Assembly: GCF_021155775.2 (NCBI RefSeq)
Contig: NC_060234.1
Location: 11,769,871 to 11,833,870, forward strand
Length of the DNA stretch: 64,000 nt
From: Neodiprion pinetum
Lineage: Eukaryota; Arthropoda; Insecta; Hymenoptera; Diprionidae
Direction of reading: 5' to 3'
A program made the position numbers and the translations under genes. Below, one piece after another: positions 45,631-55,458 of this stretch (the stretch's first letter is position 1; each line of letters begins with the position of its first letter). The notes under the pieces are model-generated. The model had not been told where the DNA came from. It saw nothing but the letters and a program-made list of their open reading frames with translations, and searched no databases.

Positions 45631-46370
45631 AGCAAGGCCGGTTCTGAGTACAAACACCTTCTTTACCGACCGAGCCGCTCCGCGCAGCCCACCGAGGCGC
45701 TCCGCGCAGCCCAGACTCAAACCCTTTACCGCTCCGCGTAGCCCAGACTCAAACCCTTTTCCGCGATGACGTCACAGTCTGCCGTACCGAAGGTCAAAAC
45801 CGTGCAACCTTACCGACAGTTGTATCGGTCGAAGGTCAAAATCCCGCGATGACGTCACAGTCTGCCGTACCGAAGGTCTGTAGTGCTCGCCTGCCGACGG
45901 TAGAGGGCGCAACGAGGGGCGAGAACTTTTTTACCGTCCGCATTCTTTTCCCACGATATGACTGCTGATGTGTAACATTAACCACTCCGAATTCCATTCC
46001 CACGGTAGGACTGCTGATGTGTAATATCAACCACCCCACATTCCTTTCCCACCTTATCAGCCCCGTGACATTCCAAAATTAATAGTTCCGAGAATTGTTT
46101 GTCCCAAATTCAACGTCGCACCGAAATCCTTCGACCGCGTGCCGCTCACCGTCAAGTCGAAACTTGTCGAAAGCATTGTTTTGTCTAAAATCCTTTGACC
46201 GCATGCCGCTCACCGTCGAAACTCGTCGGACGATTCCGAGAATTGTTTTTCACTTACTCGGATGTCGGTTTGATATCCAAGGTCGACCGATAGTCGCGGT
46301 ACATTCAAAGTCATGGATCTGCGGTGTTGGGTTACCATCGCTGTTGGAATGCCAAAAGGTGCGCGCGCAT
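45631..46370 (+). repeat. Left terminal inverted repeat of the Polinton (740 bp)
   Basis: Collinear with the reverse complement of 58457-59003 with internal indels. It shares a CCGAGCCGCTCCGCGCAGCC block, a GATGACGTCACAG block and a GTTGGAATGCCAAAAGG inner end. The left copy has one extra internal duplication of the GACGTCACAGTCTGCCGTAC block and extra sequence near 46110-46230. Confidence 0.85.
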
Positions 46371-46384
46371 CCGTACAGCTGCCC

Positions 46385-46392
46385 TATAAAAA
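46385..46392 (+). promoter_or_regulatory. TATA box before PolB
   Basis: TATAAAAA lies just inside the left terminal repeat and 76 bp upstream of the PolB ATG at 46461. Confidence 0.6.
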
Positions 46393-46460
46393 GGACGCTC
46401 ATCACTGCAAACGATCATTACGTCACAACCAGTCAAGTATACGTGAGGAAAGAGCTCAAG

Positions 46461-49400
46461 ATGGAATCCGCGAAGTGTTTGAGATTGATCGTTATTATGG
46501 AATCGGCGTTCGAGATTTTATTGGAAAAATCGTCGCCGGCAGAGACTGCAAAATGGATTCGACTCGGAACCCAAAATATCAGGCTTTTGAATAGAATCTT
46601 ACGCAACAACGCCTCAACGATCGGGGAGAAGACAAGAATTTTGACTACAATCGGAATTCTGAAATCGTTGACAGTCAAATTTCAACAATTGCAGAAAGTG
46701 GGTGACGGATTACGAAGCCGACGAAAAAGCGATCGAGTACGGTGGGAAGATTTGGAATCAGCTTTCGAGAGGAGAATTCGAACTGGATCCATCGTCAATT
46801 TGAAGCATAAAGATGTGGAGAGATTTCTAGAAGACGCAAAGGTACTAGCTGTGACGAGACTGAAAAACGCTCTGAAGAAAGACAGGAGCTTGAAAGCCAA
46901 CGTTATCCTGGCTTGTAAAGTTGAACTTAGAAAAGATGATCGCATGGTGAAAGAGATCAAATTTTTTAATACAAGAAATGAAATCATCCTCCAGACAACG
47001 GATATCAACGAATGGTTCATCGAAAACGCGACGGAGCGTTTGTTGAAAAAGGTGGAAGATTTCCAGGAAAAGGATTCAGGCTGGTCGCTGACTGAAATAA
47101 TCAATTTGACTGTGAATATCAACAAGTACGTGCCACTACGAGGCGGTGTCTTCACATACACACCACTACCCAAAGATATTCAAGATAAGAAGGCTGTCGT
47201 CAACATCCGTAACAGCGACTCTTACTGCTTCCTCTGGTCGGTCACCGCAGCTCTGTTCCCAGTCGACAACAACAATCCCAGTAAAATTACTTCGTATTCA
47301 CATTTCAGCTCAGTGCTACAATACGACGGTATGAAGTTTCCTATGTCTCTAGACAAAAACACCATTTCAAAATTTGAGAAGCTTAACGGTCTTTCAATTA
47401 ACGTTTATGGTATAGACCAAGGTGATCGGAAAAAAAGTGAAATAGTACCGATTCACCTGAGTCAGAATGAGTCTGACAAACCTATGATTCATCTTTTGGC
47501 GATAGAAACTGAAACCACTGACGATGACGACGATAGTATGGAAAATTATGAAAAAAATAAAATCTTTCATTTTACTTGTATTCGAAATCTGTCTCGATTA
47601 ACAAGTTCTCAAATTTCCAAACGCTCACATCAGACGTAGTTGTGCGATAGGTGACTGTCTCATTTTAATTTCGAAAGATGTTTGTTGAAGCATCGAGCTG
47701 ATTGCATGAATTTAAACAAAACCAAAGTTATTCTACCTACAGATGAGGAAAAAATACTGAAATTCAAAAATTTCAAGCACAAAGAAACCGTTCCATTCTG
47801 CATTTACGCGGATCTCGAATGTTTACTGCAACCCACACATGAAAGTTTTGGGGAAAATAGAACAATTTATCAGAAGCATCTTCCGCATAGTATAGCTTAC
47901 TATCTGCATTGTGCGTTTGACGATTCGCTTTCGAATTTCAAAATTAATCGCGGAGAGACTTGCGTTCAATGGTTTGTGAACGAGTTAGCGGAATTGGCAC
48001 ATTCGTTAGAGGGATACTACAAGACTGTTGTACCGATGGAACCGCTCAATTTCAATCAAATCAACGAATTTCACTCAACAACAGTGTGTCACATTTGTGA
48101 AAAACCGTTTACACTTGCAGACGTGAAACATCGTGATCACTGCCATTTCACGGGAAAGTACCGTGGTGCTGCTCACCGAGGTTGCAATCTAAATTACCAA
48201 AATTCGCACATTATCCCAGTGATATTCCACAATCTGTCGGGTTACGATTCACATTTTCTGATCAAAGCACTGGCTACATCGTTCGAGGGCACAACTGAGC
48301 TTCTACCCGTAAACAAAGAAAAGTACATTTCATTTACAAAATATGTCCAGGGAACGGATATAAAGTTTAGATTCGTAGATTCGTACCGTTTCATGCCCAG
48401 TAGTCTTGAGAAATTAGCAACGTATCTCGGTGATGATCAAAAAACGATAACAAGTAAATTTTATCATAGCTCAGATAAATTTCAGTTATTGACCAGAAAA
48501 GGAGTGTTCCCGTACGAATATATAGACAGTTGGGAGAAGCTCGAGGACACACGGTTACCATCCAAACAACAATTTTACTTAAAATTAAATGATCGGGATA
48601 TATCAGACGACGACTATGCACATGCATGTAAAGTTTGGCAAACTTTCAACGTTCAAACTTTGGGAGAGTATTCGGACTTGTATTTACAGACGGACGTGTT
48701 TTTGCTGGCCGACGTTTTTCAAAACTTTCGACAGAGCTGTTGGACGACGTACAAACTGGACCCGTTACATTACTACACAGCGCCCGGTCTGTCGTTTGAT
48801 GCAATGTTAAAATGTACAGGCATCGAACTCGAGCTTCTCACCGACATAGACATGGTTATGTTTATCGAAAAGGGTATTCGTGGTGGTGTGTCACAGTGTT
48901 CGAACAGATACGCAAAGGCCAACAATAGATATATGGGAGAGGAATTCGATCCTGAGGTCGAAGAATCTTATCTCATGTACTTTGACGTTAATAATTTGTA
49001 TGGTGCTGCTATGAGCTTTGCTCTGCCATACAGTTCCTTCGAATGGTTATCAGACTTCGGACAATGCGACGTTCTTACCATCTCGGACGATGCGGAGTTT
49101 GGTTACATACTGGAGGTTGATTTGGAATATCCTGAGGAACTGCATGAAATTCATAAGGATTTACCACTGTGTCCGGAGCACTACATACCTCCGATCTCGA
49201 ATAGTAAGCAACCGAAATTGACGCCCACGCTATTTTCCAAGAAAAACTACGTTGTTCACTACCGCGTTTTGAAACAATGCTTACAATTAGGCTTAAAATT
49301 ACTCAAAATTCATAGAGTTCTCAAATTCAGGCAAACCCGGTGGCTCAAAAAATATATAGATTTAAATACCGATTTGCGAAAAAAATCTGACAACGAATTT

Positions 49401-50201
49401 GAGAAAAATTTTTACAAGCTAATGAACAACGCAGTTTTTGGCAAAACTATGGAAAATGTTAGGAAGTATAGAGATGTCAGGCTGATCACGAAATGAGATG
49501 GAAGATACGGTGCTAGAGCTACCATAGCCAAACCCAATTTTCACAGCTGCACCGTTTTCGACAAAGATATAATTATCGTTGAAATGAGTAAGACGAAAGT
49601 CAAGTTGAATAAACCATTGTACGCAGGTTTTTCCATCATGGATCTGGCTAGAACATATATCTACGATTTTCATTACAATTACATTGAGCAGAAATTCGGC
49701 AACCGAGCAAAATTAATGTACACGGATACCGACAGTTTGATTTACAATTCTACCGTCCCCGACATATACGAACACATTAAGGAGGACTTGCACAAATTCG
49801 ATACTTCTGATTATCCGCTTGACAACGTTTACGGAATACCTCGAGCAAACAAAAAAGTTCTCAGCTTGATGAAAGACGAGAATAACGGGAAAATCATGCT
49901 CGAATTTGTAGGATTAAGAGCTAAGTTGTACGCATTCCGAGTCTTGGGAGATGAGAAAGACAATAAACGTGCCAAAGGTGTCAAAGGATCAGCGTTGAGA
50001 AAAATAACTTTCAACGATTATTTGGAATGTGTTCTGAACCGTGAAAATCTATCCTCAAATCAGCATTTGATCATGAGTCGAAAGCACGAGGTATACACCG
50101 TAGAACAGCAGAAAGTAGCACTGAGCTAGAATGACGACAAGCGGATCGTGTTACAAAATACAACCGACACGCTTCCGTGGGGCTACAAGCCTACACCTTA
50201 G
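46461..50201 (+). pseudogene. Polinton protein-primed DNA polymerase B (four nonsense codons)
   Basis: Family B polymerase of about 1246 codons in one unbroken phase. Exonuclease motifs: CIYADLECLL, FHNLSGYDSHF and YLQTDVFLLADV. An HNH/zinc-like insert (CHICEKPF ... HRDHCHFTGKYRGAAHRGC) lies between the first two. Polymerase motifs: YFDVNNLYGAAM, KLMNNAVFGKTMENVR and YTDTDSLIY. The N-terminal 350 residues would hold the terminal-protein/OTU-like part, including NIRNSDSYCFLWSV. Stops occur at 47637-47639 (TAG), 47652-47654 (TGA), 49494-49496 (TGA) and 50127-50129 (TAG). The last leaves a 23-codon C-terminus ending PWGYKPTP. There are no frameshifts. It would replicate the element, but this copy cannot make full-length protein. 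Confidence 0.9.
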
Positions 50202-50326
50202 CTTTGTAATTTATAACTGTACCATGTCTGTCGATTGTCTAAAAAATAAAGACGCATACTTGTTGTGTGTCGGATATAAAATAAAGAGGGACATACGTTT
50301 TTACAAAAAATTCATTCATTCAAAAG

Positions 50327-51253
50327 TTACATGTCCGATTCGTTGATCCAACTGTTGTGTGTATTGTCAAAACCTAACAAGTAAACGTATATTTTTCTTC
50401 CACGCTTCTTGAGCACCTTCTCCACCAGATAGATATCCGGATGCTTAACCTTGAGGAGCTCTTGTTCGTAGAAACCACCAGCGATGGGTTGATCTCGGTA
50501 GTCTTTGAGCTTGTACGTCACAGGATGAGTATTTTCCACCCGACTTATCGTGAATATTTCAGTCGTCCAATTGGGAGTGTAACCTTTCTCGAAGACATTT
50601 TTGAATTTGCTGATTCGAACTTTGTCGCCTGATTTGAACTTTGCCGATACGGTAGGTATCGCTCGAAGCCCTCCGTACGCCTGACGTAATAACAGCCTCT
50701 TGTTTGCAACGGTGACATCCGACGGTTTCATTCTTATGGTTCGGTGTTTGACGTTGTTGTAAGCCGAAACCAAATCGGATAAAATATCGAGCCACTTGTA
50801 GCTTCCTTGCATGCTGAACCGTGTCCACATTTTACCTTTCAGCGTGCGATTAAAACGTTCACTGATCGAAGCCTTCAAATTACTGTACGTGGAGTAAAGT
50901 TTGATTTCGTAGCGTGTCATAAGCGATTCGAATTTCGAGTTGTAAAATTCCGTTCCTCTGTCGACGTGTAAATTTTTCGGTACCCGTCCTTGGACAAGCA
51001 CAGATTCCATTGCCTTCGTAACATCATCTCCAGACTTGCTCTTTATCGGTACAGCCCACGCATACTTTGAAAAGATATGAATGACTGTGAGCATGTACTT
51101 GTAACCTTTGTTTTGTCCAGCGTACGACGTCATATCAACAAGATTCGCCTGCCAGGTCTCGTCGATGCCGCGCACGTCTACACGTCGACGCGGGTAATTC
51201 CGGCGTGCAGGCTTATGCAGTTCCGTCACCAGTGCTTGCTTTTCCTCGTTCAT
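50327..51253 (-). CDS. Polinton retroviral-type integrase (intact)
   Basis: Complete frame of 308 residues. The rve catalytic core has the DDE residues in LVDMTSY, HVDRGTEF and SERFNRTLKGK. The C-terminus is a chromodomain-like segment (YLVEKVLKKRGRKIYVYLLGFDNTHNSWI). It joins the element's ends into target DNA in the nucleus. No lesion is seen. The convergent PolB gene ends 126 bp away; the gene upstream overlaps its 5' end if its internal stop is ignored. Confidence 0.9.
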   Translation of the reverse strand: MNEEKQALVTELHKPARRNYPRRRVDVRGIDETWQANLVDMTSYAGQNKGYKYMLTVIHIFSKYAWAVPIKSKSGDDVTKAMESVLVQGRVPKNLHVDRGTEFYNSKFESLMTRYEIKLYSTYSNLKASISERFNRTLKGKMWTRFSMQGSYKWLDILSDLVSAYNNVKHRTIRMKPSDVTVANKRLLLRQAYGGLRAIPTVSAKFKSGDKVRISKFKNVFEKGYTPNWTTEIFTISRVENTHPVTYKLKDYRDQPIAGGFYEQELLKVKHPDIYLVEKVLKKRGRKIYVYLLGFDNTHNSWINESDM

Positions 51254-51614
51254 ATTCCAACGCTATTAGTCTGGTGTCCAATTTGGAAATGATTTCCGCG
51301 TTTCGAATCGACAAGTCTCTGTCTGTTTTAAAGTCTGTCTAGAAGGTATCCAAGGCTTTCTCCGTGGTGATCTCCAAAGCTTTGATCATTTGATCGAGGT
51401 TGTCGATTTGTTTTTGTAGCACGCTGAATTTTCGTCTCAAGGTTTTTAAAGTTACAGCATTGTTCGGCTCTGCGGGATCTGCGACGTTGCACAGTCTCTT
51501 GTTCCGTATATCGTAATGCCCGTCCGCTGTTATTTGAAACCCGACACCCGGAGGACCGCGAGTGCTCGCGGTCGTGTTTTTATTCAGCTGACGTCCAAAC
51601 ACGTCGACGCTCAT
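51213..51614 (-). pseudogene. Small Polinton protein, coiled-coil tail (one nonsense codon)
   Basis: Frame of 91 codons to TAG 51341-51339. It then continues in the same phase for 41 codons to TAA 51215-51213, overlapping the integrase start by 41 bases. The N-terminus (MSVDVFGRQL ... RGPPGVGFQIT, then KRLCNVADPAEPNNAVTL) looks like conserved structural protein. The rest is heptad-rich (LQKQIDNLDQMIKALE), suggesting a coiled coil, and the continued part keeps that character. The function is unknown to me; a virion or assembly role is a guess from context. Confidence 0.6.
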
Positions 51615-51645
51615 CTCGGTAATGAATGCAAAAATGACGGGAGCT

Positions 51646-51660
51646 GCTTAATAAATGATT
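51646..51660 (-). promoter_or_regulatory. TATA-like box before the coiled-coil protein gene
   Basis: The minus strand reads CATTTATTAAG about 40 bp before the ATG at 51614, overlapping the stop codon (51650-51648) of the preceding gene. Confidence 0.4.
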
Positions 51661-52538
51661 CCTGCTTCGCGTAGCTCTTCGATAATGGAGATTATTTCGT
51701 TATTGTGACTTGGATTTCCCGCTGCCTGAGATGCCAGGAGTAAACGAAGACGCTCCACCAACTCGTTTGGATCATCCCAGAAGACGTATTCCGTTTCAAC
51801 ACCTTGTCTAGTGATCGTAGCTTGCGGAAGTAGACCTTTACCCTTTCGGCGAGGTGATGGGGAATAATCCATTAATTTGGCAATGACATTCCTAAATTTG
51901 TAACTGTTATCGTTTCGAACAGCCCCATCGGATGAGTAATACTTCTTATGCGCGTTCGTTGCGAGGATTATGTTTTTAAAATTTTCCCGATCTCCGGCGC
52001 TCACAGAAGAACCGTCAGGCTTCTTTTTGAACAAAAATTCCAGCAAACCCTTCGTTTTCGGGTAACGCGTGTCGCCAATACGAACGTAGTCACTCTCAAA
52101 AGATATCAACGAATCACCAATCATTAGTCCGTTTGAGAGGTTGCGTACACCGTACACGTTGTCCAATTCGCCTTTTGTCTTCGCATCTCTCATCAGTGCA
52201 AAATACTCGTCCTCGACCGGTGTTTCTACGACTGTTTCATCCCCCGCCGAAGCAAAGGAATCGTCCATGTCCGAGACAGTTTCATTTTTCGTTTCATTTT
52301 TCATCTCCTTTATTTCTTCTTTAATTTCTTCCACCTCTTGTTTGACAGGTTTGGTATCTTTTGTAACATTCACCAGTTCTTGCAACGGAGTCACTACTGG
52401 TTTGAAAACGTCACTCAATTTCTGAGTCGTGGATTCCCTGCCCGACTTGAGCAATCTGTGTTTCCGACGGATCGCAGCACTTGCTTGAGCGATCTGATGT
52501 AGGACATCTTTTTGCTTGGAAATTTCAGAGCTCTGCAT
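51648..52538 (-). CDS. Uncharacterised Polinton protein, 296 aa
   Basis: An intact frame. The N-terminal 110 residues are Lys/Glu-rich and probably helical (VKQEVEEIKEEIKEMKNE). The C-terminal part has a compact core with DNVYGVRNLSNGLMIGDS, YPKTKGLLEFLFKKKP and NIILATNAHKKYYSS. This arrangement recurs in insect Polintons next to the ATPase, but I do not know its function. Its start overlaps the ATPase 3' end by about 120 bases in another phase. Confidence 0.65.
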   Translation of the reverse strand: MQSSEISKQKDVLHQIAQASAAIRRKHRLLKSGRESTTQKLSDVFKPVVTPLQELVNVTKDTKPVKQEVEEIKEEIKEMKNETKNETVSDMDDSFASAGDETVVETPVEDEYFALMRDAKTKGELDNVYGVRNLSNGLMIGDSLISFESDYVRIGDTRYPKTKGLLEFLFKKKPDGSSVSAGDRENFKNIILATNAHKKYYSSDGAVRNDNSYKFRNVIAKLMDYSPSPRRKGKGLLPQATITRQGVETEYVFWDDPNELVERLRLLLASQAAGNPSHNNEIISIIEELREAGIIY

Positions 52539-53307
52539 GTTGACGCAACTGAGTCTGCAACGCTACTGCGTCTCTCGCTCGAAAACGCTAGATTTTCTTC
52601 CTTTTCCAGGCTAACAAAAGAATCGAATCCCCTCCTGTATCGTCCTTCGTTGAGCTCACTGTCTTTGTCGATCACCAGAAACCCGTACTTCTCACCGTTC
52701 CAGCATGCAGAGCACACACTTTCAAACTCTGTGTAAGACATATCGGTGTTCACATGGTCGTTGTATACGTGTCTCAGGTTCATATCGTCTTGTTTGAATA
52801 ACACGAGTAAGTTTACGTTGTCGCGCATGAGATGTTTGGGAATACGCGCGTACGTCTGACAGAGATAGAAACAGTCAACGTCGTGATGTCTACGCATGCT
52901 AAAGTAGGCTCTAATATTGTCCTGCTTCTCGCACGCTACATCCTCAAATATGATTATTGAGTTGGGCCGTGCTCTAGCGGTGGAATCACTTGCTCACGCT
53001 CGGTAAACGCAAAATACTCCGTATTCTCAACATGGTCCAGCAATTGCTTCAACATTTGGTATTTAGGTTGGTTGAGAGATTTCGAGTAGATGTAGATATT
53101 TTCAAATCTAAGTCCGTTGGGATGGGTTATCAGTGTGAGCAACGCATCAGTTTCACCACAATTCGACGGTCCACAGAATATCGCACGTACACTGTTCGGG
53201 AGTAATTCACCGTGCCGTTTGTGCTTTTCGACATTTTGCTCCGAAAGTTTGTCAAAATTCATCACGGGAAGCTTGGTAGGTTGTTTCTCAAACCGCATCT
53301 CGGACAT
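52415..53307 (-). pseudogene. Polinton packaging ATPase, A32/FtsK-like (frameshifted)
   Basis: Genome-packaging ATPase of the HerA/FtsK type. The N-terminal frame (53307-52954) contains the P-loop AIFCGPSNCGET, where the usual Lys before Thr is Glu. A single-base loss near 52976-52981 shifts the frame. The C-terminal frame then has a Walker B-like IIIFEDVAC, with Glu where Asp is usual, and CFYLCQTYARIP (sensor region). The C-terminus overlaps the next gene. ATP hydrolysis would be lost even without the frameshift. It is transcribed divergently from the capsid cluster. Confidence 0.85.
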
Positions 53308-53321
53308 GACTGATCGGATTT

Positions 53322-53332
53322 GCTATAAATAC
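53322..53332. promoter_or_regulatory. Shared TATA region between ATPase and capsid genes
   Basis: CTATAAATAC reads as TATAAATA on the plus strand, 47 bp before the PLA2-like ATG (53371), and as TATTTATA on the minus strand before the ATPase. On the minus side the first ATG is only about 16-24 bp away, so the ATPase may start at the downstream Met (53262). Confidence 0.5.
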
Positions 53333-53370
53333 CCCGTTTTAAAGCACTTTTCTTCAGTCAACGCACAAAC

Positions 53371-54156
53371 ATGATCGCGTACAGAGGTAAACGAAGCAGC
53401 AGCAGGCGGCAACATCGTGGCAAGGGTCTGGTGAATAGAATCATCAACAAACTTCCGATCGAGTTGCATGTTCCCGGTTACTAATACTGCGGTCCCGGTA
53501 CGAAGTTGACGAAAAGACTCGCGAGAGGCGATTCCGGTATCAACCCTCTCGATGCAGCGTTTAAGGAACACGATATAGCATATTCGAAAAATCGTGAGAA
53601 CCTTGAGGTTAGAAACGAGGCTGATAGGGTGTTGGCTGAGAAAGCTTGGTAACGGGTTCTCGCAAAGGACGCAAATTTGGGTGAGAAGGCAGCCGCTTGG
53701 GCAGTAGTTAATACAATGAAAGTAAAATCAAAACTCGGAATGGGAATGCGAAAGTCAAAAAATGAGACCTTGAGAAAAATTGTAAATGCTGCAAAACGTT
53801 CTATGGTTCCAAGCAACGATGCAAAAGTAGCTATCGAATCTGCGCTGAAGGGAGCCGAGAACGCCGTTAAAAAAGCGGGTGGTAAAGTGCGAACACCTCG
53901 CGTCCTACCGGTACCTTCGAAAGTCGGTGGTTTTCTACCGTTTCTGATTCCTATTTTTGCCGGTCTCAGCGCTACGGGTGCGTTAGCCGGTGGTGCGGCA
54001 GGTATAGCAAAAGCTGTAAACGATGCGAGCGCGGCTAAACGAGAATTGGAGGAAAGCAAACGACACAACAAAACTATGGAAGTAATCGCGTTGGGCAAAG
54101 GGCTTCATATGAAACCGTACAAAACAGGTCTTGGTCTCTATCTTTCAAAAAACTAG
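53371..54156 (+). pseudogene. PLA2-domain virion protein (two nonsense codons)
   Basis: The frame starts MIAYRGKRS. It contains a phospholipase A2-like motif: YCGPGT (Ca-binding loop) and EHDIAYS (catalytic His-Asp). A Lys/Ala-rich region follows, then a hydrophobic segment (GGFLPFLIPIFAGLSATGALAGG) and the C-terminal KPYKTGLGLYLSKN. TAA at 53482-53484 lies just before YCGPGT, and TAA at 53650-53652 interrupts it again. The phase is kept through 262 codons. PLA2 domains occur in parvovirus and adintovirus virion proteins, where they act in membrane penetration; here the role is inferred, and the copy is dead. Confidence 0.75.
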
Positions 54157-54161
54157 ATGCG

Positions 54162-54527
54162 ATGCTACCACGTCGAGCGTTGACTGATTGGGACTTGTTG
54201 AAATATGCAAAAATCTTGAGGGTTCCGCATTTCCACGGTGTTTTAATGCGAAACGAAATGCCCGAAAACGGTCCACGAAAAAACAAGTCAGCTATAATCA
54301 ACCTTGACGACAAAGACGGTCCGGGAACACATTGGGTTGCATACAAGAAACGCGACAATAATATCGATTACTTTGACAGTTTCGGCAACCTTCAACCACC
54401 CTCAGACCTCATAAAATACCTCGGCGTTGGTAGCGTCAAATACAATCATGAGAGGTACCAGGATTATGATACATTTGAATGCGGACACTTGTGTCTGAGT
54501 GGTGAGCTATATAAACATGGTGCGTGA
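54162..54527 (+). CDS. Polinton adenain-like cysteine protease
   Basis: Intact frame of 121 residues. The catalytic layout of adenovirus-type (C5) maturation proteases is visible: His in GPGTHWVAY, Asp in IDYFDSFGN, Cys in FECGHLCLSG. It would cleave capsid precursors. It starts 5 bases after the stop of the PLA2 gene. It ends shortly after the Cys block (LYKHGA), slightly short, so the last few residues may be lost. Confidence 0.85.
   Translation: MLPRRALTDWDLLKYAKILRVPHFHGVLMRNEMPENGPRKNKSAIINLDDKDGPGTHWVAYKKRDNNIDYFDSFGNLQPPSDLIKYLGVGSVKYNHERYQDYDTFECGHLCLSGELYKHGA
54508..54515 (+). promoter_or_regulatory. TATA box for the minor capsid gene
   Basis: TATATAAA lies inside the protease 3' end, 50 bp before the ATG at 54558. 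Confidence 0.55.
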
Positions 54528-54557
54528 TTCGTCAAAGTCAGTCTACCACTCGCAGTC

Positions 54558-55244
54558 ATGGATGATTCGTTAACGTTAACGATTTCGGGAACCTTTTCGA
54601 TACTCGAGGCACAATATTTCCCACCGATCGAACTTGCTCGTGATAAAAGTTATGCTCTTGGCTTGGTAGAATTGTTAACCTTTAATTCGATTCCCAACGT
54701 TGATGTCGGTCACAATAAAATTCACGTAGCTGACAAAGTGATCACCATACCTACCGGCAGCTACGAGATCGAGGACATAGAGAAGTATCTTCAAAACGTG
54801 CTAAGAAATACAGATATCAGGCTCGCCATCAAACCCAACAATAATACATTACGCAGCGAAATCACATGCAACCACACGATTAACTTTGAGCCGAATGATT
54901 CCATTGCTCAACTTTCGGGATTTACACCACGTGTATTGAAGGTTGATAAAACTCACGAATCAGACGTGCCTGTAACTATACTCAAGGTCAACGCGTTGCG
55001 AGTCGAGTGTAGCATTACAACGGGCGCCTACGTCAATGGACACAAAGTACACACTATTCACGAGTTTTTCCCGACTGTCCCACCAGGATATAAGATCGTG
55101 GAAGTACCGTCGCACGTCATTCACCTTCCGATCACCATCAAGACCATAGATCACGTTCAGCTCCGGTTAGTGGATCAAGACGGAGACCTGGTTAATTTTC
55201 GTGGAGAAGTTATTACTGTGAGACTACACATCAAATCGCAATAA
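54558..55244 (+). CDS. Polinton minor capsid protein (penton, single jelly-roll)
   Basis: Intact 228-residue frame. A beta-rich pattern starts LTLTISGTFSILEAQYFPPIEL and includes FNSIPNVDVGHNKIHV, LSGFTP and a final VITVRLHIKSQ. Position between the protease and the major capsid gene, length and beta content match the Polinton minor capsid (penton-type) protein. It has its own TATA box. No lesion is seen. Confidence 0.75.
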   Translation: MDDSLTLTISGTFSILEAQYFPPIELARDKSYALGLVELLTFNSIPNVDVGHNKIHVADKVITIPTGSYEIEDIEKYLQNVLRNTDIRLAIKPNNNTLRSEITCNHTINFEPNDSIAQLSGFTPRVLKVDKTHESDVPVTILKVNALRVECSITTGAYVNGHKVHTIHEFFPTVPPGYKIVEVPSHVIHLPITIKTIDHVQLRLVDQDGDLVNFRGEVITVRLHIKSQ

Positions 55245-55247
55245 ACG

Positions 55248-55421
55248 ATGGGAATTGTATATAACAGACTGTCAAAGAGTAGGTATATCAGTAAGTCGAC
55301 ATGCCCCGATCAAGTCAGTCGTCGATCGATTCCCGAACCGCTAACACCTCAAAACGTGGAGTTCCTGATAGCTCTGGGTCTGAAACTGACACCTTTTGGA
55401 AGAGGAATTTCCGACAAATAA
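55248..55421 (+). CDS. 57-residue Polinton protein
   Basis: A short frame from ATG 55248, three bases after the minor capsid stop, to TAA 55419-55421. It is Arg-rich at first (SRYISKSTCPDQVSRRSIP), then LTPQNVEFLIALGLKL. The tight spacing and the helical LTPxNxxFLxxLGL block suggest a genuine small gene, possibly a minor virion or scaffold protein. The function is unknown. Confidence 0.55.
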   Translation: MGIVYNRLSKSRYISKSTCPDQVSRRSIPEPLTPQNVEFLIALGLKLTPFGRGISDK

Positions 55422-55424
55422 AAA
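55416..55424 (+). promoter_or_regulatory. TATA-like box for the major capsid gene
   Basis: AAATAAAAA overlaps the stop codon of the 57-residue gene and lies 43 bp before the ATG at 55459. Confidence 0.4.
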
Positions 55425-55458
55425 TCCGATTTTGCTTTTTTATCATCTGCTACGTGCC

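Noticed and set aside
53481..54098. 205-codon Ser/Phe/Ala-rich minus-strand frame
   Set aside because: Shadow of the PLA2-like virion gene on the opposite strand.
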